Translations under genes and position numbers: made by a program | Origin: a virus | Direction: 5' to 3' (one strand) | Virus record (IMG/VR): IMGVR_UViG_3300035698_011133 | Location: 1 to 21,099 of that record | DNA: 21,099 nucleotides | Notes under the pieces: model-generated | Databases searched by the model: none | The model's input: the letters and a program-made list of their open reading frames with translations, nothing else | What the model was told of the DNA's origin: nothing | Shown: positions 7,315 through 14,251 of the stretch, one piece after another | Layout of the letters: every line of letters begins with the position of its first letter | Position numbering within the stretch: the stretch's first letter is position 1

Positions 7315-9522
7315 CTAATATTCTTCTAGACCAACAAACGTATTTTGTGAGCCACCAATCTCAGCATTGTACACCGCCCCGAACACTGCATCACAACATG
7401 CTTTGTCGAATCCTCTAGCGTGATCTACCTTTTTACCCTTGATATATTTTAGATGTCGTGCTTCTCTTGCAAACATTCTGTCCCAAGGGTATTGCACCCT
7501 GTTCTCAATAAATGCTTGCTTTGATGCTGCTGGAATGGTATCATCTCTATCTAGCGATATTAAATCCGTCTCAATATCCCAGTCTTCGATGCGTTGTTTT
7601 AGATGGTGGCTTTGGTAACTATCCCAGGTTATCTTTACTATATTAAATCCGTGCTCAATAAGAAACTTAATAATTCTGTTTTCTAACGCTGTATAATATA
7701 TCTCACGCTTACGCATCATGTTTGGATCTCGTCCACCCCTTGGGTCCAGCCATCCAACTACATCTACAACTATAATAGGTTTTTCTTCAAAGAAATCTTC
7801 TCTATCCATAGCCTCTAATTGTAATTTTCTCTTATCTGCAATCTCTTTTACTTGATACCCATCCATCTCTATACGTACCCAGTCTACGACATGTGTCAGC
7901 GCAAACCCCAATACATCCTTATTTTTACTCAAATCAAAGTGCATAAAATATTCTGCATCTAGTTGTGGCCTTAATGTCTCCATATTCCATCTACCGTCTC
8001 CACGATATGGATTTGCTTTACAACCATCATAATCACGACAGCAATAATCCGTAGCTATCACATCCCTATCTTTCCAGACCTTACACTGGCGACATTCTTC
8101 ACAGGGGTTTTGATCTATAAATTCTGGATCTGCCCAGAATGACTCAATTACCCCAGACGGCTCCGCAGCAAAATCCCGCATGGCACGGCGATAGTTTCTT
8201 TCAAAAGCATACTTAAAATCTTCTTTTGACAATCTTGGATTTACTTCCCAGGTTGCAGCTTTTTCAGTATAGCCATCTTCTCTACCTTTTAACTCGTAGT
8301 ATTTACGCATTACAAAATCATCATCATATCGTGGCGTTGTAATGCCTATCATTTTGTAGTGATCGGGAAATCGTGTTTGGCAAGAACCATATGCAGCTTC
8401 CCAACATTCTTCTGCCCGAGATTCTGATTCTTCGTCTGCATCTTTAGATAAAAAGAAAGCTAACTCATCCCCCACCCACTGAATAGTATTGTACCCTAAC
8501 CAAGAAAAAGCCTGACTGTTCGCGCTCAAGGCTACAAGATTATTCTCAAACCTAACACTGGAAACACCGGGATCTTCGTGCATACCTCTAAACCAAGGAC
8601 AGTTTAATAACATCCCCTTAAACTCAGAAAAAAAGACCTTTTTGGCCTGTTCATCATTTCTAGCTGTATTCACAAAATAGATTGGTGACCCCGGAGAGAG
8701 ACCATAATACAACTGTGGGCGATACATACAGAGACACCTATATATTCCATAAAGGTGAATAATACTAGACACATAATCCTTACCACTATTATTCACATAA
8801 ACCCCGTTGGCACAGTAGTTGTGATTCGGATTATCACACAGTATATCGTAGACCCCCTTTATCCCAACATCAACCACCGTTACTAGTCTAATAAATTTTG
8901 TCGATGCCCTTACCTTGATACCATATTTCACATTCCATTCGTAAGAGGCCTCCAACCATTTTTCATTATTGTCCGGTGTCTTCAATAATCTTCTAGGCGC
9001 ATATATAAGATCGTCTTCAGTTAAATGTGAGATCTTTATCTCACCCCGGTTGTACGTTGTTATCCCGTGACCGCTTGTTGCCTCTATCTGCATTCCATTG
9101 TTAAATAGATATTTCTTTACTTCATTCACACCTCTGTAGACACACAATCCATTATTCCACACCATACAATTATCTACCGACCGAGATTGTACTCTTGTAA
9201 CCTTACCTGAAAGATCTTGCATACTTCTTAGACCTCTTTCGGTCCAGATTAAGGTGTTGCCTGAGAGACAGCCTTTTCCCAATAATAGTACTGCTTCCCT
9301 TATCTCATCTCTAGTAAGATTCTTAGCTATCTCCATTATCTTAGGTCTACAGCCACGTTTGTTTTTCTCGTCCCATTTCTGGCCTAGAAATTCTTTGTTT
9401 TCTATAAATGCTTGTATGTCTACCGGCTCTTCACGCCATATTCCTTGATTGTTTGATCCTGTCAATCCATCAGCTAATTCTAAGAACGGATCTATTCGTG
9501 ATCCTTTTTTAACTCTTGGCAT
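7315..9522 (-). CDS. terL: Terminase large subunit interrupted by a mini-intein
   Basis: 735 residues from ATG 9522 (MPRVKKGSRID), chosen for the GGGGA ribosome site; an ATG at 9537 is an alternative. Without the intein it is 574 residues, normal for TerL. ATPase: Walker A would be LLLGKG|SGKDYVSS, split after GKG (82-84) by an intein (85-245) and resuming at S246. Walker B is IQWVGDELAFF with D352/E353, and a GITTP coupling motif lies near 393-397. A Cys-rich linker (C474, C477, C480, C494, C495, C501) suggests bound zinc. The C-terminal RNase-H-like nuclease shows D530 (MHFDLS), D587 (IIVVDVVG) and D706/D711 (VDHARGFDKACCD). It cuts and pumps genome DNA into proheads with the portal. It overlaps the preceding small gene by 14 bases. 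Activity needs intein splicing because the P-loop is broken in the precursor. Confidence 0.94.
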   Translation of the reverse strand: MPRVKKGSRIDPFLELADGLTGSNNQGIWREEPVDIQAFIENKEFLGQKWDEKNKRGCRPKIMEIAKNLTRDEIREAVLLLGKGCLSGNTLIWTERGLRSMQDLSGKVTRVQSRSVDNCMVWNNGLCVYRGVNEVKKYLFNNGMQIEATSGHGITTYNRGEIKISHLTEDDLIYAPRRLLKTPDNNEKWLEASYEWNVKYGIKVRASTKFIRLVTVVDVGIKGVYDILCDNPNHNYCANGVYVNNSGKDYVSSIIHLYGIYRCLCMYRPQLYYGLSPGSPIYFVNTARNDEQAKKVFFSEFKGMLLNCPWFRGMHEDPGVSSVRFENNLVALSANSQAFSWLGYNTIQWVGDELAFFLSKDADEESESRAEECWEAAYGSCQTRFPDHYKMIGITTPRYDDDFVMRKYYELKGREDGYTEKAATWEVNPRLSKEDFKYAFERNYRRAMRDFAAEPSGVIESFWADPEFIDQNPCEECRQCKVWKDRDVIATDYCCRDYDGCKANPYRGDGRWNMETLRPQLDAEYFMHFDLSKNKDVLGFALTHVVDWVRIEMDGYQVKEIADKRKLQLEAMDREDFFEEKPIIVVDVVGWLDPRGGRDPNMMRKREIYYTALENRIIKFLIEHGFNIVKITWDSYQSHHLKQRIEDWDIETDLISLDRDDTIPAASKQAFIENRVQYPWDRMFAREARHLKYIKGKKVDHARGFDKACCDAVFGAVYNAEIGGSQNTFVGLEEY
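8788..9270 (-). other. Mini-intein in the terminase Walker A motif
   Basis: 161 residues between GKG and SGKD. Block A is CLSGNTLIWT, with Cys1 as nucleophile. Block B is IEATSGHGI, with the TxxH pattern. Block F is VYDILCDNPNHNYCANG and block G is GVYVNN followed by extein Ser+1. No LAGLIDADG or HNH domain fits in ~160 residues, so it is a mini-intein that splices but cannot home by itself. The penultimate residue is Asn rather than the usual His; some natural inteins lack this His. The join restores GKGSGKD exactly. Confidence 0.92.
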
Positions 9523-9778
9523 AACGGTTCCCCACATTTCTCACATATAAAAGAAAAAGTGTATAGTGAACAGATTTAGACTTTCGCATCTCTCTATCAA
9601 CATATGTGCGTATTCTCTGATTATGCAACCTTTGTATATGCTCAATCAAATGAGTGCGTATTGCAACATTTTCAATGCTCTCGGAATATTCTGAATAGTA
9701 CAGAGCACGCAAAAGCATAGGCATGGAAAGTTTGCACTTCCCCCGTCTAGTCCTGTGATGTCTGTATGCTTTATCCAT
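9509..9778 (-). CDS. Small basic protein of unknown function between terminase subunits
   Basis: 89 residues, rich in Arg, His and Tyr (RHHRTRRGK near the N-terminus, RIRTYVDREMRKSK later). No family recognised; a helical, basic make-up would suit DNA or RNA binding. ATG 9778 overlaps the stop of the preceding gene in ATGGATAA, and its end overlaps the terminase start, so it is translated as part of the packaging operon. A packaging accessory role is inferred from position only. Confidence 0.7.
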   Translation of the reverse strand: MDKAYRHHRTRRGKCKLSMPMLLRALYYSEYSESIENVAIRTHLIEHIQRLHNQRIRTYVDREMRKSKSVHYTLFLLYVRNVGNRYAKS

Positions 9779-10631
9779 CTACGTCTTGAAACTCTACATC
9801 TATGGTTTCGCCTTTACGCCTATCTTGTTCCATAGCCTCATATTTTCCTATATCGCCTCTGGTAACTACCGACACATTAATTAGATCTTCTCTTATAGAT
9901 TCTAGAAGCTCTTCGTCTAATATTCGCTTCTTCAATATATCTGTAACGGCTCTGAGAATTATCTTTATCCCTTCAGGTGTTAGCATAAATTCGTCTTTAC
10001 TCTGCACCTTGTTTATTCTGTCAATAGTTTTGCCTACAGTGTCCACACAGCGATTTATCCGATCTATAGCCCTGCCGTCGGTAATATACACTTGTTCTTG
10101 GACAAGATCTATTATCATCTGCATCTGCATCCAAGAATTTAAATCATCTGAATTAACTATGTTCTTAATCTTGCTCACAAATGCTTTTGGAGAACTTGGT
10201 TTTGCATTGGCTACCTTTTCTATATATTTTGCCAAGATAGCCCGGACATGGGCTAGCTCTGGTCTAAGGTCTGTAATGTTCGGATCATTCAGGAACGACT
10301 GTATCAATTCACTAAGGTTTGTTGGGTAAGCCCCTTTGTACGTCTGCATGGTGGACGCATATCTTCCGTGAACCAACGCTGAAGCATTACCGCCACCATG
10401 TTTACTGCAATAGAGTGAACCGAGTGCCGCTGGATTGCCACAGCGTTTTTTTGTACCTAAGATCTTTACACCACTCTTATCCCTTCTACACACTTTCTTA
10501 AAACATCTTAATCCACCATTTAATTTACAGCGATGTTTTTCTGGGATATCGACCGATTCAGCACCGATAAGACGACCATACTTTTCGTACAGGGTTTTTC
10601 TTGTCCTTTTTTCTGTACCTTGTTTTCGCAT
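9771..10631 (-). CDS. Putative small terminase subunit, HGG-motif zinc protein
   Basis: 286 residues from ATG 10631, preceded by AAGGAAAG; the longer frame to 10667 has no ribosome site. The N-terminal ~85 residues hold a Cys/His cluster: HRCKLNGGLRCFKKVCRRDK, then RCGNPAALGSLYCSKHGGG. The C-x(n)-C-x2-H-G-G form is common in phage proteins encoded just before TerL. The rest is mostly helical (ILAKYIEKVANA, IDLVQEQVYITDGRAIDRI, VTDILKKRILDEELLESI) and could make an oligomeric TerS-like ring that recognises the genome end. First gene of the packaging operon, downstream of a palindrome-rich region. TerS sequences are poorly conserved, so the call rests on the HGG module, size and place. Confidence 0.66.
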   Translation of the reverse strand: MRKQGTEKRTRKTLYEKYGRLIGAESVDIPEKHRCKLNGGLRCFKKVCRRDKSGVKILGTKKRCGNPAALGSLYCSKHGGGNASALVHGRYASTMQTYKGAYPTNLSELIQSFLNDPNITDLRPELAHVRAILAKYIEKVANAKPSSPKAFVSKIKNIVNSDDLNSWMQMQMIIDLVQEQVYITDGRAIDRINRCVDTVGKTIDRINKVQSKDEFMLTPEGIKIILRAVTDILKKRILDEELLESIREDLINVSVVTRGDIGKYEAMEQDRRKGETIDVEFQDVDG

Positions 10632-10745
10632 TATCTTTCCTTGGGCAGCTTTATAGGGGGGTACCATATAAGAGGGGGGTTAATTTACAGGGTCTTAAGT
10701 TTTAACTAGTATAAATATATAGAAGTAGTACTTAGTACTATACTA

Positions 10746-10792
10746 GTACCTAGATGATTGGTGTTACGTAGTAACACTAATTATCTAGGTAC
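10746..10792 (+). repeat. 22-bp inverted repeat (long hairpin)
   Basis: Arms 10746-10767 and 10771-10792 around GTA. Both deviations from perfect symmetry are G opposite T when read as plus-strand RNA, so that RNA would be fully paired with two G-U wobbles, while the minus-strand RNA would have two A-C mismatches. A neighbouring smaller palindrome, TAGTACTTAGTACTA, lies near 10729-10743. The bias suggests a plus-strand RNA or a DNA protein-binding structure upstream of the small terminase gene. Confidence 0.75.
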
Positions 10793-10814
10793 CTTGTACG
10801 GTTATCTACAGAGA

Positions 10815-10845
10815 CACCTAGCTATGCTAGGTGGTTTTATTCTTT
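10815..10845 (+). terminator. Possible plus-strand terminator hairpin
   Basis: CACCTAGC / GCTAGGTG stem (8 bp, TAT loop) followed by GTTTTATTCTTT on the plus strand; the minus orientation lacks a T-tract. All nearby genes are on the minus strand, so it would end an antisense or short intergenic transcript. The three-base loop and mixed tail make it weaker than the other terminators here. Confidence 0.4.
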
Positions 10846-10919
10846 GAGACAAAATGCAAGATAATATCGGTATCTCTCCAAACAGAAAAATTGTCTAAAA
10901 GCTTCGCCGCCGCCAGCTC

Positions 10920-10937
10920 CGTACTGTATACAGTACG
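10920..10937. promoter_or_regulatory. 18-bp perfect palindrome, candidate operator
   Basis: CGTACTGTATACAGTACG reads the same on both strands. It lies 10 bases past the stop of the hydrolase gene and ~290 bases before the small terminase start. The half-site TACTGT recalls LexA boxes, but the spacing is far too short. A repressor or packaging-protein site is possible; function unknown. Confidence 0.5.
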
Positions 10938-10947
10938 ACAGTACCAA

Positions 10948-11613
10948 TTAGAAGATTACGCTTAGATGATGTGCTAGGGTAATATCTTTTTCTGCTGTAA
11001 CTTCACCAATTATCTTAAGATCCTGCGCGGCACATCGTTTTTCTGTTGTGAAAGGTGTCGGTAATGATTTAGAAGATTTGATAATTGATTTCGGATGACT
11101 CGGTTTAGTCCAAACATCATAAGCGACATTAGAATCCCTATAGTGTTTGGCCACGGCTTCTGTACAATACCACATCCATTCGACATTGTAGCGCAGGTTC
11201 ATCTTAAAAATTATATTAACAAAATGCGTAACAATCGCCAAATAATCGTACTTCGTATGATTGTTGTACATGTTCATAGCCGAATATTCAACCTCTGGTA
11301 AATCATCATAATCTATGTTGGTCGGTGCGAGAAAAGCTACAGATACATCACCAGCGGCGATCTCATTAAAATACTTTTCCCACGAAGTTATTACGAACCC
11401 TCTCATTAGTGCTTCAGCCACACCCCAACCATGCCATTTAAAACCTAGTATCTTTGCCATTGCAGAATCTATATAAACCAATAAAGCATCATGATTACCC
11501 CAAGCGTCAGGTAGGCACTTTCGTATCACTTTGGCATATATGTCACTGCCTCTTTTGTGAACTACCATCCCGGGTTGTACACCGTAATTTTCTAGTGTTT
11601 CTACAGTTTTCAT
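10948..11613 (-). CDS. Permuted papain-fold hydrolase (NlpC/P60, YiiX-like), likely lysis or wall enzyme
   Basis: 221 residues. The order of motifs matches circularly permuted NlpC/P60 enzymes: GVQPGMVVHKRG near the N-terminus, catalytic-type His41 in WGNHDALLVY, a KYDYLAI segment at 121-127, and the nucleophile motif WYCTEAV with C150-T-E152, like CSE in YiiX/DUF830 proteins. Such enzymes cut amide or ester bonds, often in peptidoglycan or lipids. There is no signal peptide. Start ATG 11613 overlaps the stop of the lipoprotein gene by ATGA, with AAGGGG upstream. Sitting beside two small lipoproteins and before the packaging operon, it is the best endolysin candidate in the window, but other hydrolase roles are possible. 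Confidence 0.7.
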   Translation of the reverse strand: MKTVETLENYGVQPGMVVHKRGSDIYAKVIRKCLPDAWGNHDALLVYIDSAMAKILGFKWHGWGVAEALMRGFVITSWEKYFNEIAAGDVSVAFLAPTNIDYDDLPEVEYSAMNMYNNHTKYDYLAIVTHFVNIIFKMNLRYNVEWMWYCTEAVAKHYRDSNVAYDVWTKPSHPKSIIKSSKSLPTPFTTEKRCAAQDLKIIGEVTAEKDITLAHHLSVIF

Positions 11614-11783
11614 TCTAGTGGTACCCCTTTCACATCAGCCTTAAGATCTGATAGGGTTTTAAAATCCATCGGTTGGTCAATACTTGTTTCTGGGTTACAC
11701 TCTTTACACAATATCTGAACAGTCCCTTTGTAGGCACATCCGCTTAGACACCCTAGAACTAAAATTGTTAGTATTTTCTTCAT
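11610..11783 (-). CDS. Small lipoprotein, possible o-spanin-like
   Basis: 57 residues from ATG 11783. MKKILTILVLGCLSGC is a textbook lipoprotein signal with lipobox LSGC and Cys16. The mature part is only ~42 residues and has two more Cys (ILCKEC). Size and position next to a putative wall hydrolase recall Rz1-type outer-membrane spanins, though it is not Pro-rich and no Rz-like partner is obvious. The ribosome site is weak (GTGG); the frame stays open upstream to 11870, but that would bury the signal. It overlaps the hydrolase start by ATGA. Confidence 0.68.
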   Translation of the reverse strand: MKKILTILVLGCLSGCAYKGTVQILCKECNPETSIDQPMDFKTLSDLKADVKGVPLE

Positions 11784-11915
11784 TGTACCACTTTTGTTTA
11801 CAACTACTTTACTAGGATTTGTTTGCGAATGGTTTGCACCTCCCTGAGTAGTTCCCATAACAAAACACACACCTTGGTACCAGTTACTATTCCCAAGCCC
11901 TTAAAAGCCTTTATT

Positions 11916-12164
11916 TTAATCGCTTTGTACGCCTTTTCCAGTGAAGATACCATTGACAAAATCTTTCACAAACTGTGGAGACATTTTAAGCATATCCCAC
12001 CAGTTTGTTTTGGTAGTGTCTATTGTACCAAAATCGCCTTTGGCCTTTACTCTACCTACTACGGTAATCCTACCATGTTGTTTGTCTGGCATATCGTATT
12101 TCACTTCTGCCGTCATACAACCCGAAAGTGAAAATATCAAGCATATCATAATTAGTTTTTTCAT
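11916..12164 (-). CDS. Small lipoprotein of unknown function
   Basis: 82 residues from ATG 12164; MKKLIMICLIFSLSGC carries a lipobox LSGC with Cys16. Starts at 12179 or 12185 would only add a short N-terminal tail. The mature ~67 residues include GRITVVGRVKAKGDFGTID, a beta-like stretch, and NWWDMLKMSPQFVKDFVNGI, an amphipathic helix that could contact membrane. The gene is the first after a strong terminator, so it probably has its own promoter or depends on read-through. A role in lysis is possible from its place near the hydrolase; the family is not recognised. 132 noncoding bases follow before the next lipoprotein gene. Confidence 0.68.
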   Translation of the reverse strand: MKKLIMICLIFSLSGCMTAEVKYDMPDKQHGRITVVGRVKAKGDFGTIDTTKTNWWDMLKMSPQFVKDFVNGIFTGKGVQSD

Positions 12165-12205
12165 ACTACTTATATCCATCTTCATCCAGGAATAAACAGA
12201 TATTC

Positions 12206-12241
12206 AAAAAAAAGACCTCCTTGGGAGAAATCCCAAGGAGG
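12206..12241 (-). terminator. Rho-independent terminator
   Basis: Minus-strand CCTCCTTGGGA, TTTC loop, TCCCAAGGAGG (11 bp perfect stem at 12216-12226/12231-12241) followed by TCTTTTTTTT. It ends transcription of the secreted-protein genes above. A second inverted repeat just upstream (AAGAGTTTT/AAAACTCTT near 12257-12275, enclosed by ACGGTA/TACCGT) may fold too. Confidence 0.9.
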
Positions 12242-12286
12242 CAACGGTATTCCCGTAAGAGTTTTTAAAACTCTTCTCTTCCCCGA

Positions 12287-12433
12287 TTACCGTTTTCTCC
12301 TTGTTGGTTGACGTCGTGTGCCACGATTACCAGTACCACCACCGGAACCATCACGTCGGGGGGTACCACCACATGCACCGTTACTACCACCTCTACTTGT
12401 GCGTCCTAGTTTAACTGCAATTTTTCTTGCCAT
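12287..12433 (-). CDS. Gly/Arg-rich basic mini-protein
   Basis: 48 residues: MARKIAVKLGRTSRGG, then Gly-, Arg- and Thr-rich sequence ending RRQPTRRKR. It has one Cys and is likely disordered and strongly positive. AAGGAG lies 8-9 bases before ATG 12433, which makes translation convincing despite the size. It lies between the TPR-like gene and the terminator. Make-up suggests nucleic acid or envelope binding; function unknown. Confidence 0.66.
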   Translation of the reverse strand: MARKIAVKLGRTSRGGSNGACGGTPRRDGSGGGTGNRGTRRQPTRRKR

Positions 12434-12446
12434 TGTTTCCGACTCC

Positions 12447-13202
12447 TTATTCTTGTTCTGTTACTGGTTGATTCGCAAGTTGTATCATGAGCTGATTTTG
12501 TTTTGCCACCAACTGATCCGTAAACGGTGCCCACTGGTCTACCATGTATTGAACCGTCTGTCCTTCTTTTGGTGGAGGGGGAAAGGCCAATAGAAGTTGG
12601 TTGATAACTTCCAAGAATGCGGTTTTATCGTACAACTGGCTTTTTCGTGCGACAGCATACATTTCCCGCCAACCTCTTACCGCAAGGGTTGGTGTTGGTG
12701 TATTTGTCGCGATAAGTCCAGCAGCCATAGCCTGAATGGCTTCTAGAGGTTTACCCTGTTTGTCCAGTAACGCGCCCTTCAGGCGATAGTTATAGAGACG
12801 GGTTTTCCCCGTCGCAATAGCCTTCTCTACGCAAATCAATGCCAACTCAACATTACCTTCCTGGCTCAGTGCGACAGCACGTTGCGAATAAGCTTGAGTA
12901 CGAACCCAATCTCGTACGCTATCCTGCTCCGCCAACGTGACGGCCAACGCCGACACCCGAAGACTCTCCACTCTGTCATTCGACACAATGAACCCGACTT
13001 TCGTCGCAGCACGAGCAGCCAAATGGGCATCCGGACCTTCCATAGCCGGAGTCAGCAATTCTATAGCTTCAACTTTTCTTCCTGATCGCAAGGCCTTCAA
13101 TCCTGCATCCACAGCGGTTTGCTGTTCTTCTACAGTCATTGCGCGGACTGTAAGAACTAGAAAAACATTCAACAACATAAATGTAACAAGTCTTTTCATC
13201 AT
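12447..13202 (-). CDS. Secreted TPR-like helical repeat protein
   Basis: 251 residues from ATG 13202 (AAGGA ribosome site; one-base TAATG overlap with the preceding stop). The N-terminus MMKRLVTFMLLNVFLVLTVRA is a Sec signal peptide with likely cleavage after VRA. The rest is alpha-helical with TPR-like spacing of small and large residues: AVDAGLKALRSGRKVEAIELL, AYSQRAVALSQEGNVELAL, YRLKGALLDKQGKPLEAIQAM. A Pro-rich FPPPPKEG precedes a final Gln-rich helix. TPR units bind peptides, so a periplasmic scaffold or adaptor is plausible. Base composition stands out: 30/60 and 38/60 G+C in 12841-12900 and 12901-12960, against 19/60 in 13501-13560 of the next gene, which suggests a separate origin, perhaps from a bacterium. 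Confidence 0.75.
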   Translation of the reverse strand: MMKRLVTFMLLNVFLVLTVRAMTVEEQQTAVDAGLKALRSGRKVEAIELLTPAMEGPDAHLAARAATKVGFIVSNDRVESLRVSALAVTLAEQDSVRDWVRTQAYSQRAVALSQEGNVELALICVEKAIATGKTRLYNYRLKGALLDKQGKPLEAIQAMAAGLIATNTPTPTLAVRGWREMYAVARKSQLYDKTAFLEVINQLLLAFPPPPKEGQTVQYMVDQWAPFTDQLVAKQNQLMIQLANQPVTEQE

Positions 13203-14251
13203 TATTTTCCTTTTAACCATTTAATTTCTTTTGTTAGTGAATTGTTCCTTCCATTGCCAACAACAGTAATGGTTCCAGTAAAGCCGCCCTCTAATAATTT
13301 ACTTTCTACTCTTTTCTTTTCCTCCTTTTCTTTGTCTGTTACTATATAATAAGGCTTACGGCCAAGGACACTGCCGTAAACTGATTTCTCTGTTGATTTC
13401 TTTATTAGAGTTAATGCGCCAGAAGCAACAACATTGGTATATCCAAAGTTCGTACCAATAACGCACGAAGTCCACTCGGGTACAATACCACTAAATTTGT
13501 AGGTGTCTTTATGATTTAGATATAATTCTGCCATTAAAGCTATTTGTGGGTTACCTTTACGGGCTATAGAAGCAATATGAGCTATGTAGGCTTCTTGTGC
13601 TATTTCGTTTTGCCAAAAGTAGGCACTAGTTTGTAACCAGCCTAAAAGGCAATTCTCGGAGTACTGTGATAGTAAGAGAATACTGGTCATAAGTTTATTG
13701 TAATCAGTATAAGCCGTGGTATCTTCATCAGATGAAACAGCCATCCAGATATATGGTAGAACACTATGAATAATAGAAACACAATGAAAAATCTCACCTG
13801 CTGTTTCAGTACCGTCTACAAGAACCAGAACACCATTGTAATCTAGCTGCTTGGCATTTTGCAGATTAGAGATAACAACTTCGTCAGAAACAAGGTACTT
13901 AACTGGAAGTTCCGCTATGATTCTTCGATATTGGTAAAAGGGTATATATGTTGGTTCTGGAGTATCTTTCTTAAGCTCTTTATACCATTTTTCAACCCGT
14001 CTTGAAGTAAATTCATCCTCTTGTCTTAAATCTATATAATCAAAATATCCATCTTTTAAGAATAGATCATTAGGTTCTTTTGGGGGCTTGAGAGCTTTTG
14101 ATTCAATTGCATTTTTTCTTTTAGAAGTTATCTTCTTTGATTTTATAGTTTTTGATTTTATAGCCCGACGCTGTATCTTATAAGACTTACCAGATACGGA
14201 AATACTCAGAATAAAAACAAGACTAAAAAGTAGGTGCAGGAGGTTTCTCAT
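13202..14251 (-). CDS. Exported protein of unknown function with Lys-rich N-terminal region
   Basis: 349 residues. MRNLLHLLFSLVFILSISVSG is a signal peptide. It is followed by a ~35-residue Lys/Ser-rich stretch (KSKTIKSKKITSKRKN) that looks disordered. A helical, Tyr-rich domain (about 60-300) includes YNGVLVLVDGTETAGEIFH and LLGWLQTSAYFWQNEIAQEAY, and the C-terminus has a Gly-rich beta-like stretch GGFTGTITVVGNGRNN. No family recognised. It overlaps the preceding lipoprotein gene by 29 bases and is coupled by TAATG to the TPR-like gene, so the three exported products may act together in the periplasm or membrane. AT-rich unlike its downstream partner. Confidence 0.72.
   Translation of the reverse strand: MRNLLHLLFSLVFILSISVSGKSYKIQRRAIKSKTIKSKKITSKRKNAIESKALKPPKEPNDLFLKDGYFDYIDLRQEDEFTSRRVEKWYKELKKDTPEPTYIPFYQYRRIIAELPVKYLVSDEVVISNLQNAKQLDYNGVLVLVDGTETAGEIFHCVSIIHSVLPYIWMAVSSDEDTTAYTDYNKLMTSILLLSQYSENCLLGWLQTSAYFWQNEIAQEAYIAHIASIARKGNPQIALMAELYLNHKDTYKFSGIVPEWTSCVIGTNFGYTNVVASGALTLIKKSTEKSVYGSVLGRKPYYIVTDKEKEEKKRVESKLLEGGFTGTITVVGNGRNNSLTKEIKWLKGK

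Larger units (their letters stand above)
10632..10947. other. Noncoding, palindrome-rich region upstream of the packaging operon
   Basis: About 316 bases without a supported gene. It contains the 22-bp hairpin, an 8-bp hairpin, the 18-bp palindrome, many GTAC and CTAG words and two ATARGGGGGGT-like runs near 10655 and 10673. A TATTAT -10-like box lies on the minus strand near 10863-10868, with only a poor -35. Its place before terminase suits an operon promoter plus cos/pac or other recognition sites. Confidence 0.5.

Noticed and set aside
8788-9270. Homing endonuclease within the intein
   Set aside because: Only ~161 residues, with no LAGLIDADG, HNH or GIY-YIG motif.
10635-10667. Longer N-terminus of the putative small terminase from 10667
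   Set aside because: No ribosome site upstream, whereas AAGGAAAG precedes ATG 10631.
10920-10937. LexA/SOS box
   Set aside because: The CTG...CAG half-sites are separated by 4 bases instead of about 10, so it is not a standard LexA site.
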